A stretch of DNA of 57,277 nt from Ascoidea tarda (nom. inval.) (GCA_030560485.1 JAKTTS010000032.1:1-57277); one strand, 5' to 3'; shown: positions 24,757-36,919, counted from the first letter of the stretch. A program made the numbers and translations. Notes: generated by a model not told the origin, from the sequence alone.

Positions 24757-27700
24757 AAATCGCAAGTCTTCGCTGACATGAATCAAAACAGTTATTCGAT
24801 GCTGCAAAATTTACTATCTGGAGTACAGTTCTTAACATCAATGCTGCTTAGAATAAAATTTCATGTCAAGATTACATAATATCCGTTGTTGTTTTATGTG
24901 ATGATAATCAATGCGAGATGATTCCAATTGATTCGAAATCCATTTGCCATGCGTTAGTTACTGAATAATTGGCGCTTTCCGTGATGATAAAAGACTTTTG
25001 CAACAATTGGTATGATCGTGACGAGTCAGAAAAATGTTAAATCTTCAATTGTGATATTTGAAATAAAAAAGACATTTTATTTAAAAGTTCTTATGCTACT
25101 GATCTGGTCAATAGCGGAAACTTATCAGCAGCAAAAATTATTGGAAAAATGTTTTCAACAAACTACTAAGCAATGTTTTTAAGTCATATACAAATGATCA
25201 TGTTTCTGCCATTTTGTATGCCGGTTCTTTCTTTGATGACCATTAATAAAAAATGAATTTTCAACCAATTTGCAAATCCTTGTATAATTATATTATCCGA
25301 TGCAAAAGTGTTAGCTTATCATGTTGGAAATGATTTGTTTTATGCTAGAAAGCCACCAATTACAATGGTTGTTTTTAGTGCTATTAAATTGGTTGCTGAT
25401 GATAGCAACAAACTGTAAAAAAAAAAAGAAAAGATCTCTTCAGACATCCTACTGATGTCGTGCAAAAAATCATTTGTTTTCTGTTTGTATGGAATCTGGG
25501 CCAATGATAATTGGAAAATCTGATGGATTATCTAAAAAGGGTTAATTGACATGGTCCATGAATGCCAATGAAACATTAGTGCTTGATTCTTCAACGGTTT
25601 ATTTTGATAGTAGTGTTTTTCATCATATCTGTAATAACAAAAACTGGTTTGTTAGCTGTAAACTAGTTGTCAGCAAAATCACTGGGCTTTGAATTTTCAA
25701 AATTCATTTAAAGGTGTTTTTACTTTTTATCTTCAAAATAGGTTAAATCAACAAAAAGAGTTATTTGCTCCAGATAGTGCAAATTTAATTCCTATTTCTG
25801 GTGCTATAACTAACGGCGAAAACTATAGATTTGATAACGAAGCAACTTATGTTTGTAAAATGTCAATTGGTCAAAAAGTTTCAACTGGTTTTTATCAGTC
25901 TTGATTTAAAGTAAAAAAAATGCTATTGCTGCTTGGTCTCTTCATGGTAAGATTTGCCATCTAATTTGACCAGCTGAATTCAAAGCTGCAAAATTTTATG
26001 ATGTCGAAACGGATGGCTTACCAAGCTCTAATGACTGTCATAAAATTAAGACAACAATGAATATTAGTAAAATTTTGACTGAGTGTTCCAATCGAATACT
26101 ACAATCGGCTCATGTTGACGTTGTTGATCAATTATTTACAACTGTTGCAAAATGATGTAGATATCATTCTACTTTTATTGACGGTTATTGCCGTCATAAT
26201 AAAATCATATTTTTGGCTGATAGTTCGTTGGCTGTTTAAAGATTGAGATATCATTTGATGATTTTTTCTAAATGCATTGAGTAAAAATGTAATATCGGGC
26301 AAATCAGGTATTGAGGTTGCCACTAAAATTTCAGGTAAGTTTTGTTTTGAAAATGGTATCAAGCATAAAATAGCAGCTGCATGTGAGAAACATTAGAATG
26401 GTTTTGTTGCGAGCTAGCAAATCCCCATCACTTTAAAAACAAGAGCTTTTTTGATAAAAAAAAATATTTCTGGTCATTTATGAAATATGGTTATTCAATG
26501 TGTTGTTTATTTGTTCGGTTTAATTTGGAAAAAATGCACAACTTTGATGAATACACCACACAATATTTTTGTTAAAAATTCAGTTGGTCTCAAACATTAT
26601 AAAGATTTAGATGCGCTGCTTATGCAATACGTCAACTGTTTTTTCGTTTCAAATAATTAGATGATATTTTTGTGCAGTGTTGTTTTGTGAGTTACAATAA
26701 ACACCAAAAGCCGTATAAAATCTACATTCACAGCAATGCTACAGTAGTGGTAACTACTTAGTGTCGTTTTAATAAAAAAAAATCTCCATTCAAAAAATCC
26801 CAATTTAAATCTGCTGGTGTTTAAATTGCGCCTGCGGCCGGAAAAGCTTTGTTCTCGATGAAAGTATGTATTAAAATCATTTGTGTTGAATACTAATAAA
26901 GCAACTATTGTAATTAATAAAACTGATGCATACTACTGAAATATCATTTTATGATTTATTCTCAGACAGCAATGAAAAAAATGGCAAACATGAAAATAGA
27001 AATTATACTTTTGATACGGATGCAACACTCAATTCAGATGTAGATGAAAAATATCAAAGCATATTAAAAAAATTGCATCTCTGAGTGATGACCATTTTGT
27101 TTATTTTTTCACTGAGAAAATAATTAAAAATCATTTGTAAATATCAAAAAAAACCAACAATAAAAATCTTGTTTATGAAATTTATGTTTTTGACATCAAT
27201 GACAATAACATACTAATGAGGTACAAAAACAAATTAAACATCGGTCAGTTATGTTTTGCTTTTTGACTGAGTTTACTGATGCTACTACTACAAAACAAAA
27301 TTTTGTTGATCCACAATAAAACCCTACGTGACTAGAAACCCTAAACGATATTAATCTGAACAACACTCATCTGCAGCTGGAAACTTCAGGAGGAAGAAAA
27401 CCAGTTTGTTGTCGCTAGAAGTTTGCTATTGAAAAAGTTCCTATTGGTCAAATTGAAAAACTAAATTATTTGTTCAAAAATATAGTCTAATTGAAGTGTT
27501 ATTTATGAAATTTCAGTTAGTCCAGTTATTAAATATAAAATTGTCAAAATGATTTTTGCTGTTGCTGTTTTAAAAGACTACACAGTGCATGATATGGATG
27601 TCAGTACGGCATTTTTTCATGGTAAAATTCACAAAAAAATCTATATGAAACATCCACCACATTTAGCTAATGCTGCTGATTTATCAAATGTTTGGAAGTG

Positions 27701-28760
27701 TCAGTAATTAATTTCTTTGTTTAAAAAATATTTTTGTTGCTTGTACAACAAAATGATTAATACTTTATTCAACATTGGATTGAAAAAATACATTACACAA
27801 CATCAAGTGATATATTACTGCATTAAAAAAGACAAATAGTTTTTGGGTTTGTGTGAGAATGATTTCATCACTGGTAAATCTTTTGGCAATATAACTACTA
27901 CTGTCAATTTTTTTTTGTGTTTCCATTTTAAATTGGAAAAATTAAGACTAAACATAACAGAATTTCTTAGACTTGATATTGTTTAATCTAACGATGAAAT
28001 CATATTTTCGATGAACTATTAAGTTAAACAAATGCTGCTCAACTTCGAAATCAATATATTTCATAAATATTCTACATTATCAATGTTTAAATTTTATAAA
28101 TTGGTAGCTCTCGCAGATTCAAACGAACAATTTGAAAAAGATGCAGCTTGTTAACGGTAAATATTTATTATGTTTTTATTTGCTTAAATTTTGTTTCCGC
28201 TACAATATCGCATTGGCTGTTGGATTGTTGAGTTGCTATATTCAAAAGCCTGCTAAATACTTTTTAAGCTCTCACAAATGAGTAACTGAGTATTGAAAAG
28301 CAAATGAAATGTCTATTTATTATCACAAAGCTGCCACTGTTTATTTTTTGGGTGTGGGCCACAATGATTGAAATGCAAATTTTGATGACAGAAAACTGGA
28401 TACATACATATTTCTTCTCAATGATTTGTCTTTTACTTGAAGCTTCAAAACCTAGATGTCGCTGTTATTACTGAGTTTTGATTTGAAAAATAACATTCAT
28501 ACTAAAACTAGTGAAAAAATATTTTGATCTATTTCGTCTTACATAATATTGATGTTTTGACAGTAAAGCTAATTATTAAATGTGACAAGATCTTGGCTAA
28601 TAGTTTAGCAAAACATCCAAAAAGTCATAAAAATTTCAAAACCATCACAATCTGTTGTTTATTTTATTAGAGAACATGCTGATGATGCTTTTCAATTGGC
28701 AAAAACTAGTAGTGCTGTCAACTAAGCAGACATGTTGACAATGTCTTATATGCCGGAGAC

Positions 28761-28976
28761 TGCTTATAGTGGATAGATCAATCAACAAACAATATAGTGA
28801 CAATACAGATTCGGTGAGTGCTTTGTGAAAACCCTAAAAATATAAATTAAAAATTTGAAGGAAGAATATTTATAGATATAGGTTGTAAAATCCAAAACAA
28901 CGTATATATTTACCACAAAGACCACCCACGAGTAATGTGCGTTTTAAAAATCGTGATACTAATTTACGATTTAACA
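28761..28976 (-). repeat. LTR of fossil D (3' LTR)
   Basis: A 216-bp copy, TGCTTATAG to TTTAACA. It is AT-shifted relative to its partner at 33286-33501 but keeps 'ACCCACGAGTAATGTGCG' and the A-tract. Confidence 0.75.
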
Positions 28977-31900
28977 GAGTTTTGGAATTTTTGACCGTAC
29001 AAATCATTTTGCATAATATATAACGCCAGCCTTTCAAACACAAAAATCACAAATAATTTGGTAAAACTTCTGCCTGGACTAGATCCGCGCACATCGACTG
29101 GAAAGCCATGTTGACAATAAAACCTATAAATCAATCAATAAAATCAAAATAAAAACTCTTAATAAAAATAGTAAAAGAGACAAATTATGACAAAATACTG
29201 TATGACAAAAAAAATGAAATAACAATTTTTTCCTCATTCAGTATTTACATATGACACATTGTCCACAATTTTGTGAATTTGCAAATAGCTAAAAAATGTG
29301 TCAACATGTCAGCTAAACTCACAACAGTATTAACTCTGGCCTATTAAAAAGCATCACCAAGATGTTTTAATAATGATGTACTAAATTGAAATGCGTTTTG
29401 AATTTTTACGATTTGCAAAATGTATTGATAAACCAGCAGCAAAGTTGTTTTCCCAACAAATGATTAACCTAACCATTAAAACATGATTATCATGTAGCAC
29501 CTAATTATTTAACAAAATTTCTTTAGTGAATTCAATCATAACAATGTTGTCAAGTTCACAATTTAGTATTAACTCCGATACTTAGTTTTGCAGCTCCATG
29601 TAACAAAAAAATCATTGATATGATATATATTGAAACCAACAGATTTTAGTCCAGATAAATCATAAGCTCAAACATTGTCGCGAAAACTCAGACGAGAAAA
29701 AGTGACAGCTGTGAAATAAATAATAGAAATTTCATTAGTTATCGAAAACCTAAGAACTAATTTGACAAAACTTAAATTTCACACAGCAGATTTTTGGTTA
29801 TAGCGACTCAACAATTCATAAACAAATGAAAAATCGTAAAATAAGCAATGGTTACAAGACAAAATCATACCAATTAATGAGCAATAACGAGATAAGTTCT
29901 TTTTATATTGAATGTTAAAATTTGCAGCAAACACCAATTTATAAAAATTTCACATGATTAAAATAAAATATCTATAAAATATATTTATTTTGAAATTGAT
30001 CAACACTTGTTTAACAAAAAATTCATTGAAATCACAATCATATCGTGAAACTAAACAATATCAATTTTAAGAAATTATGTCAGGTTTGGTCATAAGTCTT
30101 TCAACATATAGTAGCAAATCAAAAACCGATTGACAATAAAGGTAAGAACGCCAAAACTCCTAACAATGATGAGATCATCTACATAAAAAGCAAAAATCAT
30201 TGAGGTTTTTCAAGGCAAGAAAACCTCAATTGATTTTTTGAAATTGATTTTTTTCAACCCAATCAAAAATAAAACATTAATAAATATGTTGAACAAAAAA
30301 AAAAAAAAGTGTTTAAACCAATGAATTGATAAATGAGTTTTCATAACACTTATTAAATCAGTTACATAAGAAAAATGTGGTGGTTGTTTTATATAGATGT
30401 TCTTGTCAATGTCACCATAAAAAAATGCAATACAGACATCCAATTGATGATAAGTGTCTTTTTTTAAAATAAAACAGGAAAACTCATTCTGACAATTTTA
30501 GATATAATAGTTGGATTAAATTGGTTTTTGAATCCATTTTTTTTAATTGTGATATATTTTTGCGCAAATAATTTAGGGTTTTTTAAATCATTTTTTAGAA
30601 GCATTTGTCATAATGAAAGCCCTGTAAAAATCAACAGGTCGTATTTTTTGATAGTATGTCTAACGGTAGATGAATGATGGTTTTAATAATGGCGTCTAAT
30701 TTTTTGAGACAAGAAACTCTATATTGAGGGACATCAATAGTTAGTTTTGAAATTGTAGCGGCAGTAAATCTAGTCAAAACCTAAACATAACTGACTAAAG
30801 TTTGATTGTGTTTTGAGCCACATTGATATGCCATTTGGCAGCACGTCAAAAGCGTCATCTTCATCTTGGACGTTATTATTATTCAATTTTTTTGATATCA
30901 ACAAATCAATTTTATTCATTTTAACGTTGAACCAAAAATCGTTTTGCTCATTATTCAATGATTCAGTATTTTTAATATCCCTTTCAGAATTTTTAGTCTC
31001 ATCAGAATGCAAATTATAATTCGTGTCATAATAATATCTTCATACACAGTTTTGTCAATTTCAGCACTGCCTCTCATCAAATATCAATCAATGTTGTTCA
31101 ATGGTTTCATCTGGTTTTCTAATGGCAGTGATTTTTTTATAATTATCGAATACAATCTATTGTCCTCTTATACATTTATTGGAAACTAAAATTGTTTTAA
31201 TTGCAGAAACACCGATTACACCACCAAGTGTAAACTAAGTTTTTTTGAAATAGAATTTTCGTTTTATCAACTTAACATTCAGATGTATTTATTACTGTTG
31301 CATTGTTGACATTGTAGACACTTCAAAACTATAAGTGCTAATTCTAAGTGACAAAACAACACAACACAAAAATATTGGCATAATTTTTTAAACACAATGC
31401 CAGTAAATCAACTGCACCAAACTCATATTCATGTTTTTAAAATGGTTTATTTAAACAGTAACTCCAACAACACGTTTGTATAGTGTATTTACCGACAGTA
31501 GGAAATTTTAAAAAGTAAATTAACCAAATTGAGACCACAATGAATAAGTTTATTTCAGACATTATCAGAACTTTTGTTTTTATTAAAAAAGTCGTTGATT
31601 CTGAAGTGATGAATTTCCTTAGACTTCAGCAGGACTATTTTGATAAAATTTATATGGAACCGTTGTTTCATGCTCGATATCATGATCAACACAAAACTCA
31701 TATACCAGCTTAATAGCAACTTCATTGTCTAATTCGATTGAAATTAAATTTATACCTAATCAATTTGAAAAAAATTGTATTTATTACAAAAGTCTATTAG
31801 CAGCCAAAGCCCAATCATTTAAAAAATTTACGAAAATACATTAAAAATTATTATCAACGACAAATAAATAATATTTTTATCATCAACAGCGGCTGTAAAT

Positions 31901-33285
31901 AAAAACCTCACAACGGCAGCAAAAATCAATTGTAATAATTGATGGACAAACTTAGTTAAAAATTGATTAATAATTTTTGTCAACTTCATTTTTTCATGGG
32001 CGTTACAGCTTTGTCAATTTTTTTTATTTGATATGAAAAATTTTTTTTCTCTAATTTTGGCGGTTTACAAATATAAACAAAAGTAACATCAAACCTCAAA
32101 AAATCAATATCATTAATTTTAATTATATAACAATGCTTATAAATCATATTTAAAATTTCTCAAAACCAAAAAATATTAACGACATTATTTAAATCGTTAA
32201 CAAGAGTAAACAGAGCAAAATTATTACTGGCACAAATATAAATTTGGAGACTGCAACATCTTAGTAAAATACAATTTTTCGTGAATTTATCAATTTTTGA
32301 AAGTACATTGTACATATACTAACATAAATGCCAATAAAGTTTTTGAAAACAGCGATTTGCCAAAACACTAGTTTACAATTAAAACCTCATTTTGTGTTAT
32401 ACTGATATTTTGAATAACACCAGAATCAAAATATTATTTCAAACAAACACGCAATAATGTTCTTTTTGCATTAATAGACGATAAAATTGCAAACAAAAAT
32501 AAATGAGTTATCAGATCATCTTACTGTCATTAAATTAAGTACCATAAACTCAATAACCAAGTTATATTTTTTTCACAACTGTTACATGTAAATAAAAATT
32601 ACTTTTATGTTTTCATGTTATTGGTATTATCATTAAAGTAAATAAAAACCTTTTAAATAATTATTTTGGTTTTTAATTTTTTGCTATCAAACCAAATATT
32701 TTGAAAATAATTACCAAACATCTTTTAATAAATATTGTGACTTTACAAAATTCAGCAAACTAAATCAAAAATTTTTTTTGAACAGTTTTAATAACATTAA
32801 AACTGCATATCAAACAAAATCTATTTGGTCATTTGGATAAAAGTAAAAATTGCTCTTTAAAAACTTATTGAATAAAATTTTCTGATTATTATTGTAGCTG
32901 ATTTGGTTTTGCCATTAACCAGTAATCAGAAATTGAAATTCTAAGGTAGCTGTTTCGATCAAAATTTAGTTATAAAACGGTTTAAGTTTTACTAGTATGT
33001 TGAGAATACATCAGCCGTTGAAATGATTCTTTTACAACACGGCAAAATTTGTGTTTCATTTAGTAACGTAAGCCAAATGAAATTTAACGCGATGGTAACA
33101 TTCTCGATGTCACTATCATCAAATAGAGCAGCAACAGATTTCATGTATTTTTGCTATAAAGCACCATTGTCAGCAACATTGAGATTAAGAACTCATACTC
33201 AAATAGAAAAATTTGCAGCATCGCGCAATTTTTTTTGATTTATGCCAGTAATCACTTGCGTTTTGGCTCATGATCTGCTGAAAAT

Positions 33286-33501
33286 TGTTCATAGCGAATA
33301 CAGTGTTTAACAAGTAATTTAGTGATAGTCTGGTTGTATTTAATACATTGAAAAAAAAATAAAGAGATAAACTAAAAATCGGACCGGGAGGCGCCAGATT
33401 AATACATTGTAGATTACAAGACAACGTGTCCTTTCGGCACAGAGACTACGCACGTGCATTAGTGCGTGTCAAAGTGCGTGATAATAGTTCACGTTTCAAC
33501 A
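33286..33501 (-). repeat. LTR of fossil D (5' LTR), best preserved family LTR
   Basis: 216 bp, TGTTCATAG to TTTCAACA. It holds 'GGACCGGGAGGCGCC', 'TGTAGATTACAAGACAACG', a CACGTG box (CGCACGTGCAT) and repeated GCGTG motifs at 12-base spacing near the end. It is the GC-richest copy and I used it as the alignment reference. Confidence 0.85.
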
Positions 33502-33654
33502 GTGATGAAACAAACGTTACCCGGTAATTTGCACTACATATATTCGGCCCCTTTGGTTTTTTTTCTTTTTGTTTATTATTTCATTTTTTATAACAACCTA
33601 TTTTTAACTATCTTCTATTCAATTTTTATTATCCGTTTCAGTCATGAACAATCT

Positions 33655-33758
33655 TTAACAATATATGTTGTAGAATACAAGGTAACGTGTTGCTAAACAT
33701 CACTTGACCGGCTCACATAATATGCGTGTTAACTTGCGTGTTAAAGTGCGTGTTAACA
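33655..33758 (-). repeat. Truncated family LTR at the edge of the fossil cluster
   Basis: About the last 100 bases of the LTR: 'TTGTAGAATACAAGGTAACGTG' as in the full copies, a CGGCTCACATAATATGCG stretch, and the terminal AACA. It contains GCGTGTTAA three times at 33724, 33736 and 33748, an exact 12-base period. It marks the right limit of recognisable element DNA, 190 bases from the end of RPN4. The stretch 33502-33654 between D and this piece holds only AT-rich sequence. Confidence 0.7.
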
Positions 33759-33947
33759 AATTATATTCCGACTTTTTTTGAAAGTCAGAGATAACTTGCT
33801 AATTGGCATGCTCTACTTTGGGAAAGCGATCTTTTTTTTTCTGATTTTGACAATCTGAGCGCTTTGGTGGATATTGGTGATTGGTGATGGTAATTTTTGA
33901 TTTAATAAGAATGATCTGTTAACATCTCTGTATTCAATCATTAAGAC

Positions 33948-35651
33948 CTATATATACTCTACGTGATCTTTTGCAAACTTCAAAGCTTCTGCCGCAGAAC
34001 TTCCAACCAATCCATGTTTTACTCTTATGTGTCTGCTTAAGGCATCTCCTCGGCTAAAAGTTTTTGGTTGATGAATCTTCTTAGCAAGAAAATTTTTGTC
34101 AATCCCATTATGGAGGCTTCGCTTGAAGTTTTCTTCGCAAATTACACATCTGAAAATTTTTTTCTTCTCAGCGTGAATTGTCTCTTGATGTCTTATCAAA
34201 TCATATGGCCTTGAAAAGCATTTTAAGCATCGAACTCCTGTTGCAGGATTGAGCAAAAAACACTGGTGATCTGAAGTGATAATATTTTTGGAACCAAAGG
34301 CAGTAGATTCATTAATATCGTTGGTATCAAAGTTGGTTTTCAAAGGAAGTGATTTGACGGTTGAGAGCTCACCATGATTTTTACTTTTTTGGTTTCTGAA
34401 TTGCAGAATGTTAATGGAGTTTGAGTCGATGTTAACAAATTTCAAGATTTTCTTGTTATACTGCAGTGATTGGTTGCTACTCTGACCAAAATCGTTTTGG
34501 GCTATTTGTTTATCTATTTTACCTTGGTGATTTGTAACCTTAGCCACAAAAGATTCGTCGGAGAGAGAATTTTTTTCCGAATTTTGTTGATTTGAAAATG
34601 AGGGAACAATTTTAGGGGAAACTCGCTTTTTAACCAGTTTGAAGTTATTGGAAGAAGAAAGATTGGAAATTAATTTTGTTTGGTCAGGTTTATTACTATG
34701 GGATTGACCAAAATCAGGAATCATGTCTACATCCATGATGTCATAGCAATCATCATCAAAGCTGAAAATGGTTGAGGTGGTTGAAATGTTGTTGTTATTT
34801 AATTCAGAGCTACTTGGTAAAAGAGGATCATTCAAGTATTTAGTTTGTGAGATTTTCAGCTGTTTTGTGAGACCTTGAAGATTATAAAGTGATTTGACAT
34901 CCAGGATATTGCAGTTACTGGCGTTAGTGTTGTCTGGTAAATTATCATTAATTTGGTAATCAGGGTTCGATTTAGGAAATATGTGTGAAGGAGAATTCAG
35001 ATTAGGTGGAAAACTAAATTGTTTGATTGAAAGGCTAGAATTAGATATACGAGTATCACAAGGGAAAAAGTCTTTGGGAGATGAAGATATCACAGGAAAC
35101 TTTTGCAAATGAATAGACTGATGGTCAATTTGCATAGTCTCATTTAAAGGATTTTGTAGGACATTTGAAGAATCGTCATCGAAATTAGATTCCTGATAGT
35201 CTTTGGAAAAAGTTGAATCAAAAGAAATATTGAAGTCGGTATCCAATTTTTGAGCGCGATTAACATCAAAATTCAAGTCTGAATTGAACGATATTGGAGG
35301 TTCGCTATTGTGATACTGATAATCAAGATTCTCAGGATCTTCATCTTCATCATCATTGTCTTCGTCATCTTCGTCATCTTCGTCATCTTCGTCATCTTCG
35401 TCATCTTCAAGAATTAAGTCCTCTGGAGAGAGAAAGTAAGAATTTAAGGAATCATGGTAAGTGGAATAGTCCATTGATGTTGAATATAAATAATCAGAAG
35501 ATACTTGAGAGTGATTCTGAGAATAAGGAGTCTTTGAGTTAAACGTAAGCAAAGAGTTGTTTGGCAGACAATTAGTGCTTGAATTTATGATTTGGTTGTT
35601 TAAAGTATGGTTGATGGGTTTAAATTTATTTGAATTTGAATTTGTGATATC

Positions 35652-35702
<51 letters not shown>

Positions 35703-36752
35703 ATTACTATTATTATTATTATTGATTGTAGGAAGGTTATTTTGAGGATTATCAACCTCTGAATTGAATGTGGTTTTATTGCCTGCATTATTGAGTGTAA
35801 GTTGATTTGTTTTCGAATAGGAATTTGATTCATAATTGATGATGTCATAATTGATGTGATTTATATTGTTCATTTGATCAAAGTCGTCGTAACAATTAAA
35901 ACTATTAAGGTTATTTAAACTATTGAAGTTATTAAAGTTAGTGTAAAAAGGAAAATCATCGCTATAACCATCGAATTTGTTAGGACTATTACAAGAGTTG
36001 TAAGAGCTGTAAGAGTCAAAACGAGGTAGGTTTCTTTTTTTAAAATGTGAGGGAGAATCGGATGGGGCTAATGTTTTCGGTAGCACTAGATTATAAGAGT
36101 TTATAGTACTATTGGAAACATTTTTCCTTTGTAAAGTCTTATTGTTGAGCAGTTTTCCATCAAAAAAATTTGTGTTATTGTTATCTTCAAAGAAGTCATT
36201 AGAGGATTTTGGTTTTGAATTCTCAGTGGGTGGAATCAACAAATTATCGGGATTGCCATACTGATTGAAAGGATGTATTGTGGGATAGGGTGAGTCAATT
36301 GAATGGAAATCGTAGTTCATCTGATACTCAGGTAAATCGGAATCAAATTGGGAGATCATGTTATAATTCACCGCATCTAACTTTTTGTCCATGTTGATGG
36401 CAGTATTTTCTGTGCTATCATCAAATATGTTTTTGTTTAATTCAAGATTATTTGTGGGTTTGGGATTGCTGCAATCCAGAATGGTGATGTTGTTTTTTGC
36501 ATTATTTAAAGGGAGATTCTTGTTAAAAGAGGAAGTGTTGGTGGGAGTGTTGGCAAAGGGAAAATTGAAAATGTCATTGAAATTTGAATAACTGCTGTTT
36601 GCAAGAGTGGACAAATTGGAGGTGGTGCTGTGGTTGTTCGCAGTAGAAGAATTGAGGTTTTGAAGAGCATGGATGCTGTTGATGAAGGAGAGCTCACCCT
36701 CAAGAAGATCGTTGTTGGAGAGAGGTCGTGGGTAAACAGATAAAGAAGCCAT
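33948..36752 (-). CDS. RPN4: RPN4, C2H2 transcription factor for proteasome genes
   Basis: A 934-residue nuclear factor that in yeast activates proteasome and stress genes through PACE elements (GGTGGCAAA) and is itself degraded by the proteasome. The C-terminus carries the Rpn4 signature: first finger at residues 831-860 (C-X10-C-X12-H-X4-H, with 'FSRPYDLIRHQETIH'), then a second finger at 869-913 with 'FRCVICE' and 'KTFSRGDALSRHIRVKHG'. The second finger has about 35 residues between its Cys pair and His pair, where a canonical finger has 12. The rest is Asn/Ser-rich and low complexity, with a poly-Asn run (DNA 35653-35730) and an acidic run of about 24 residues (DNA 35340-35410) that could serve as activation or degron segments. 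It is longer than S. cerevisiae Rpn4 (531 residues), mainly through these tracts. The start ATG follows purine-rich leader DNA. Its upstream region is shared with the MDY2 3' end. Confidence 0.93.
35361..35409. repeat. 9-bp tandem repeat coding for the acidic run of RPN4
   Basis: TTCGTCATC is repeated about five to six times in phase with the codons, giving Asp-Asp-Glu units on the minus strand. Such a repeat can change length without a frame change. Confidence 0.9.
35653..35702. repeat. ATT microsatellite coding for poly-Asn in RPN4
   Basis: About 16 uninterrupted ATT/TTA triplets that read as AAT (Asn) codons in RPN4. A shorter interrupted copy follows to about 35730. Confidence 0.92.
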
Positions 36753-36872
36753 TGGAGAGAAGAATGAGATTCGATTGTGAAGCAGAGCAGAGGGAGTTTC
36801 CTCAGCGGATGCAACAAGACCATCTTTTTATATCTCCAACGTGCTGTTTTTGCTCCTCCGCCAGTGCCCGCA

Positions 36873-36879
36873 TTACTAA
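36873..36879. promoter_or_regulatory. Yap1-type site TTACTAA in the RPN4 promoter
   Basis: TTACTAA is an exact match to the Yap1 recognition element and lies about 120 bases upstream of the RPN4 ATG. Yap1 regulates RPN4 in S. cerevisiae. A 7-base match alone is weak, but the context supports it. Confidence 0.5.
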
Positions 36880-36888
36880 TTCGCCGGA

Positions 36889-36896
36889 TCCACGGC
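36889..36896. promoter_or_regulatory. Near-match to a Pdr1/Pdr3 element in the RPN4 promoter
   Basis: TCCACGGC differs in one base from the TCCACGGA form of the pleiotropic drug-response element. Pdr1/Pdr3 are the third known input to RPN4 in S. cerevisiae. Call based on position between the Yap1-type and Hsf1-type sites. Confidence 0.3.
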
Positions 36897-36906
36897 CATG
36901 GCCGTC

Positions 36907-36919
36907 GAAGCTTCTAGAG
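36907..36919. promoter_or_regulatory. Heat-shock element in the RPN4 promoter
   Basis: GAAGCTTCTAGAG reads as GAA-nn-TTC-nn-GAG: two perfect units and one near-perfect unit in correct alternating phase for Hsf1. It lies about 155 bases upstream of the RPN4 ATG. S. cerevisiae RPN4 is a known Hsf1 target. Confidence 0.6.

Larger units (their letters stand above)
24518..28760 (+). mobile_element. Copia-type fossil C (plus strand, 5' LTR to RNase H)
   Basis: Starts with the LTR shared with B2, then primer-binding site (24747-24756), gag (about 24.78-25.5 kb), protease region (about 25.6 kb), integrase (about 25.95-26.7 kb), spacer (about 26.95-27.25 kb), RT (about 27.55-27.9 kb) and RNase H up to an 'ADMLT' motif at about 28.73 kb. 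The 3' LTR is missing: the copy runs straight into the oppositely oriented LTR of D. It is broken many times and more eroded than B2. Confidence 0.8.
28761..33501 (-). mobile_element. Ty1/copia-type LTR retrotransposon fossil D (minus strand)
   Basis: LTRs lie at 28761-28976 and 33286-33501, with a primer-binding site at about 33264-33274. Minus strand, right to left: gag (about 33.25-32.3 kb), integrase region (about 32.0-31.4 kb), spacer (about 31.0-30.77 kb), RT ('MDVCIAFFYGDIDKNIYIKQPPHF'-like, 30.44-30.37 kb, then a 'YVDD' block near 30.18 kb) and RNase H with an 'ADMLT' end near 29.3 kb. The layout is complete but the coding part is broken many times. The two LTRs differ strongly by eye. 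The flanks GAGAC (left) and GTGAT (right) give no clear target duplication. Confidence 0.85.

Noticed and set aside
220-33285. Many open frames of 60-160 codons across the fossil cluster as separate genes
   Set aside because: Those with recognisable sequence are pieces of copia gag, integrase, RT or RNase H; the others are antisense or chance frames in AT-rich DNA.
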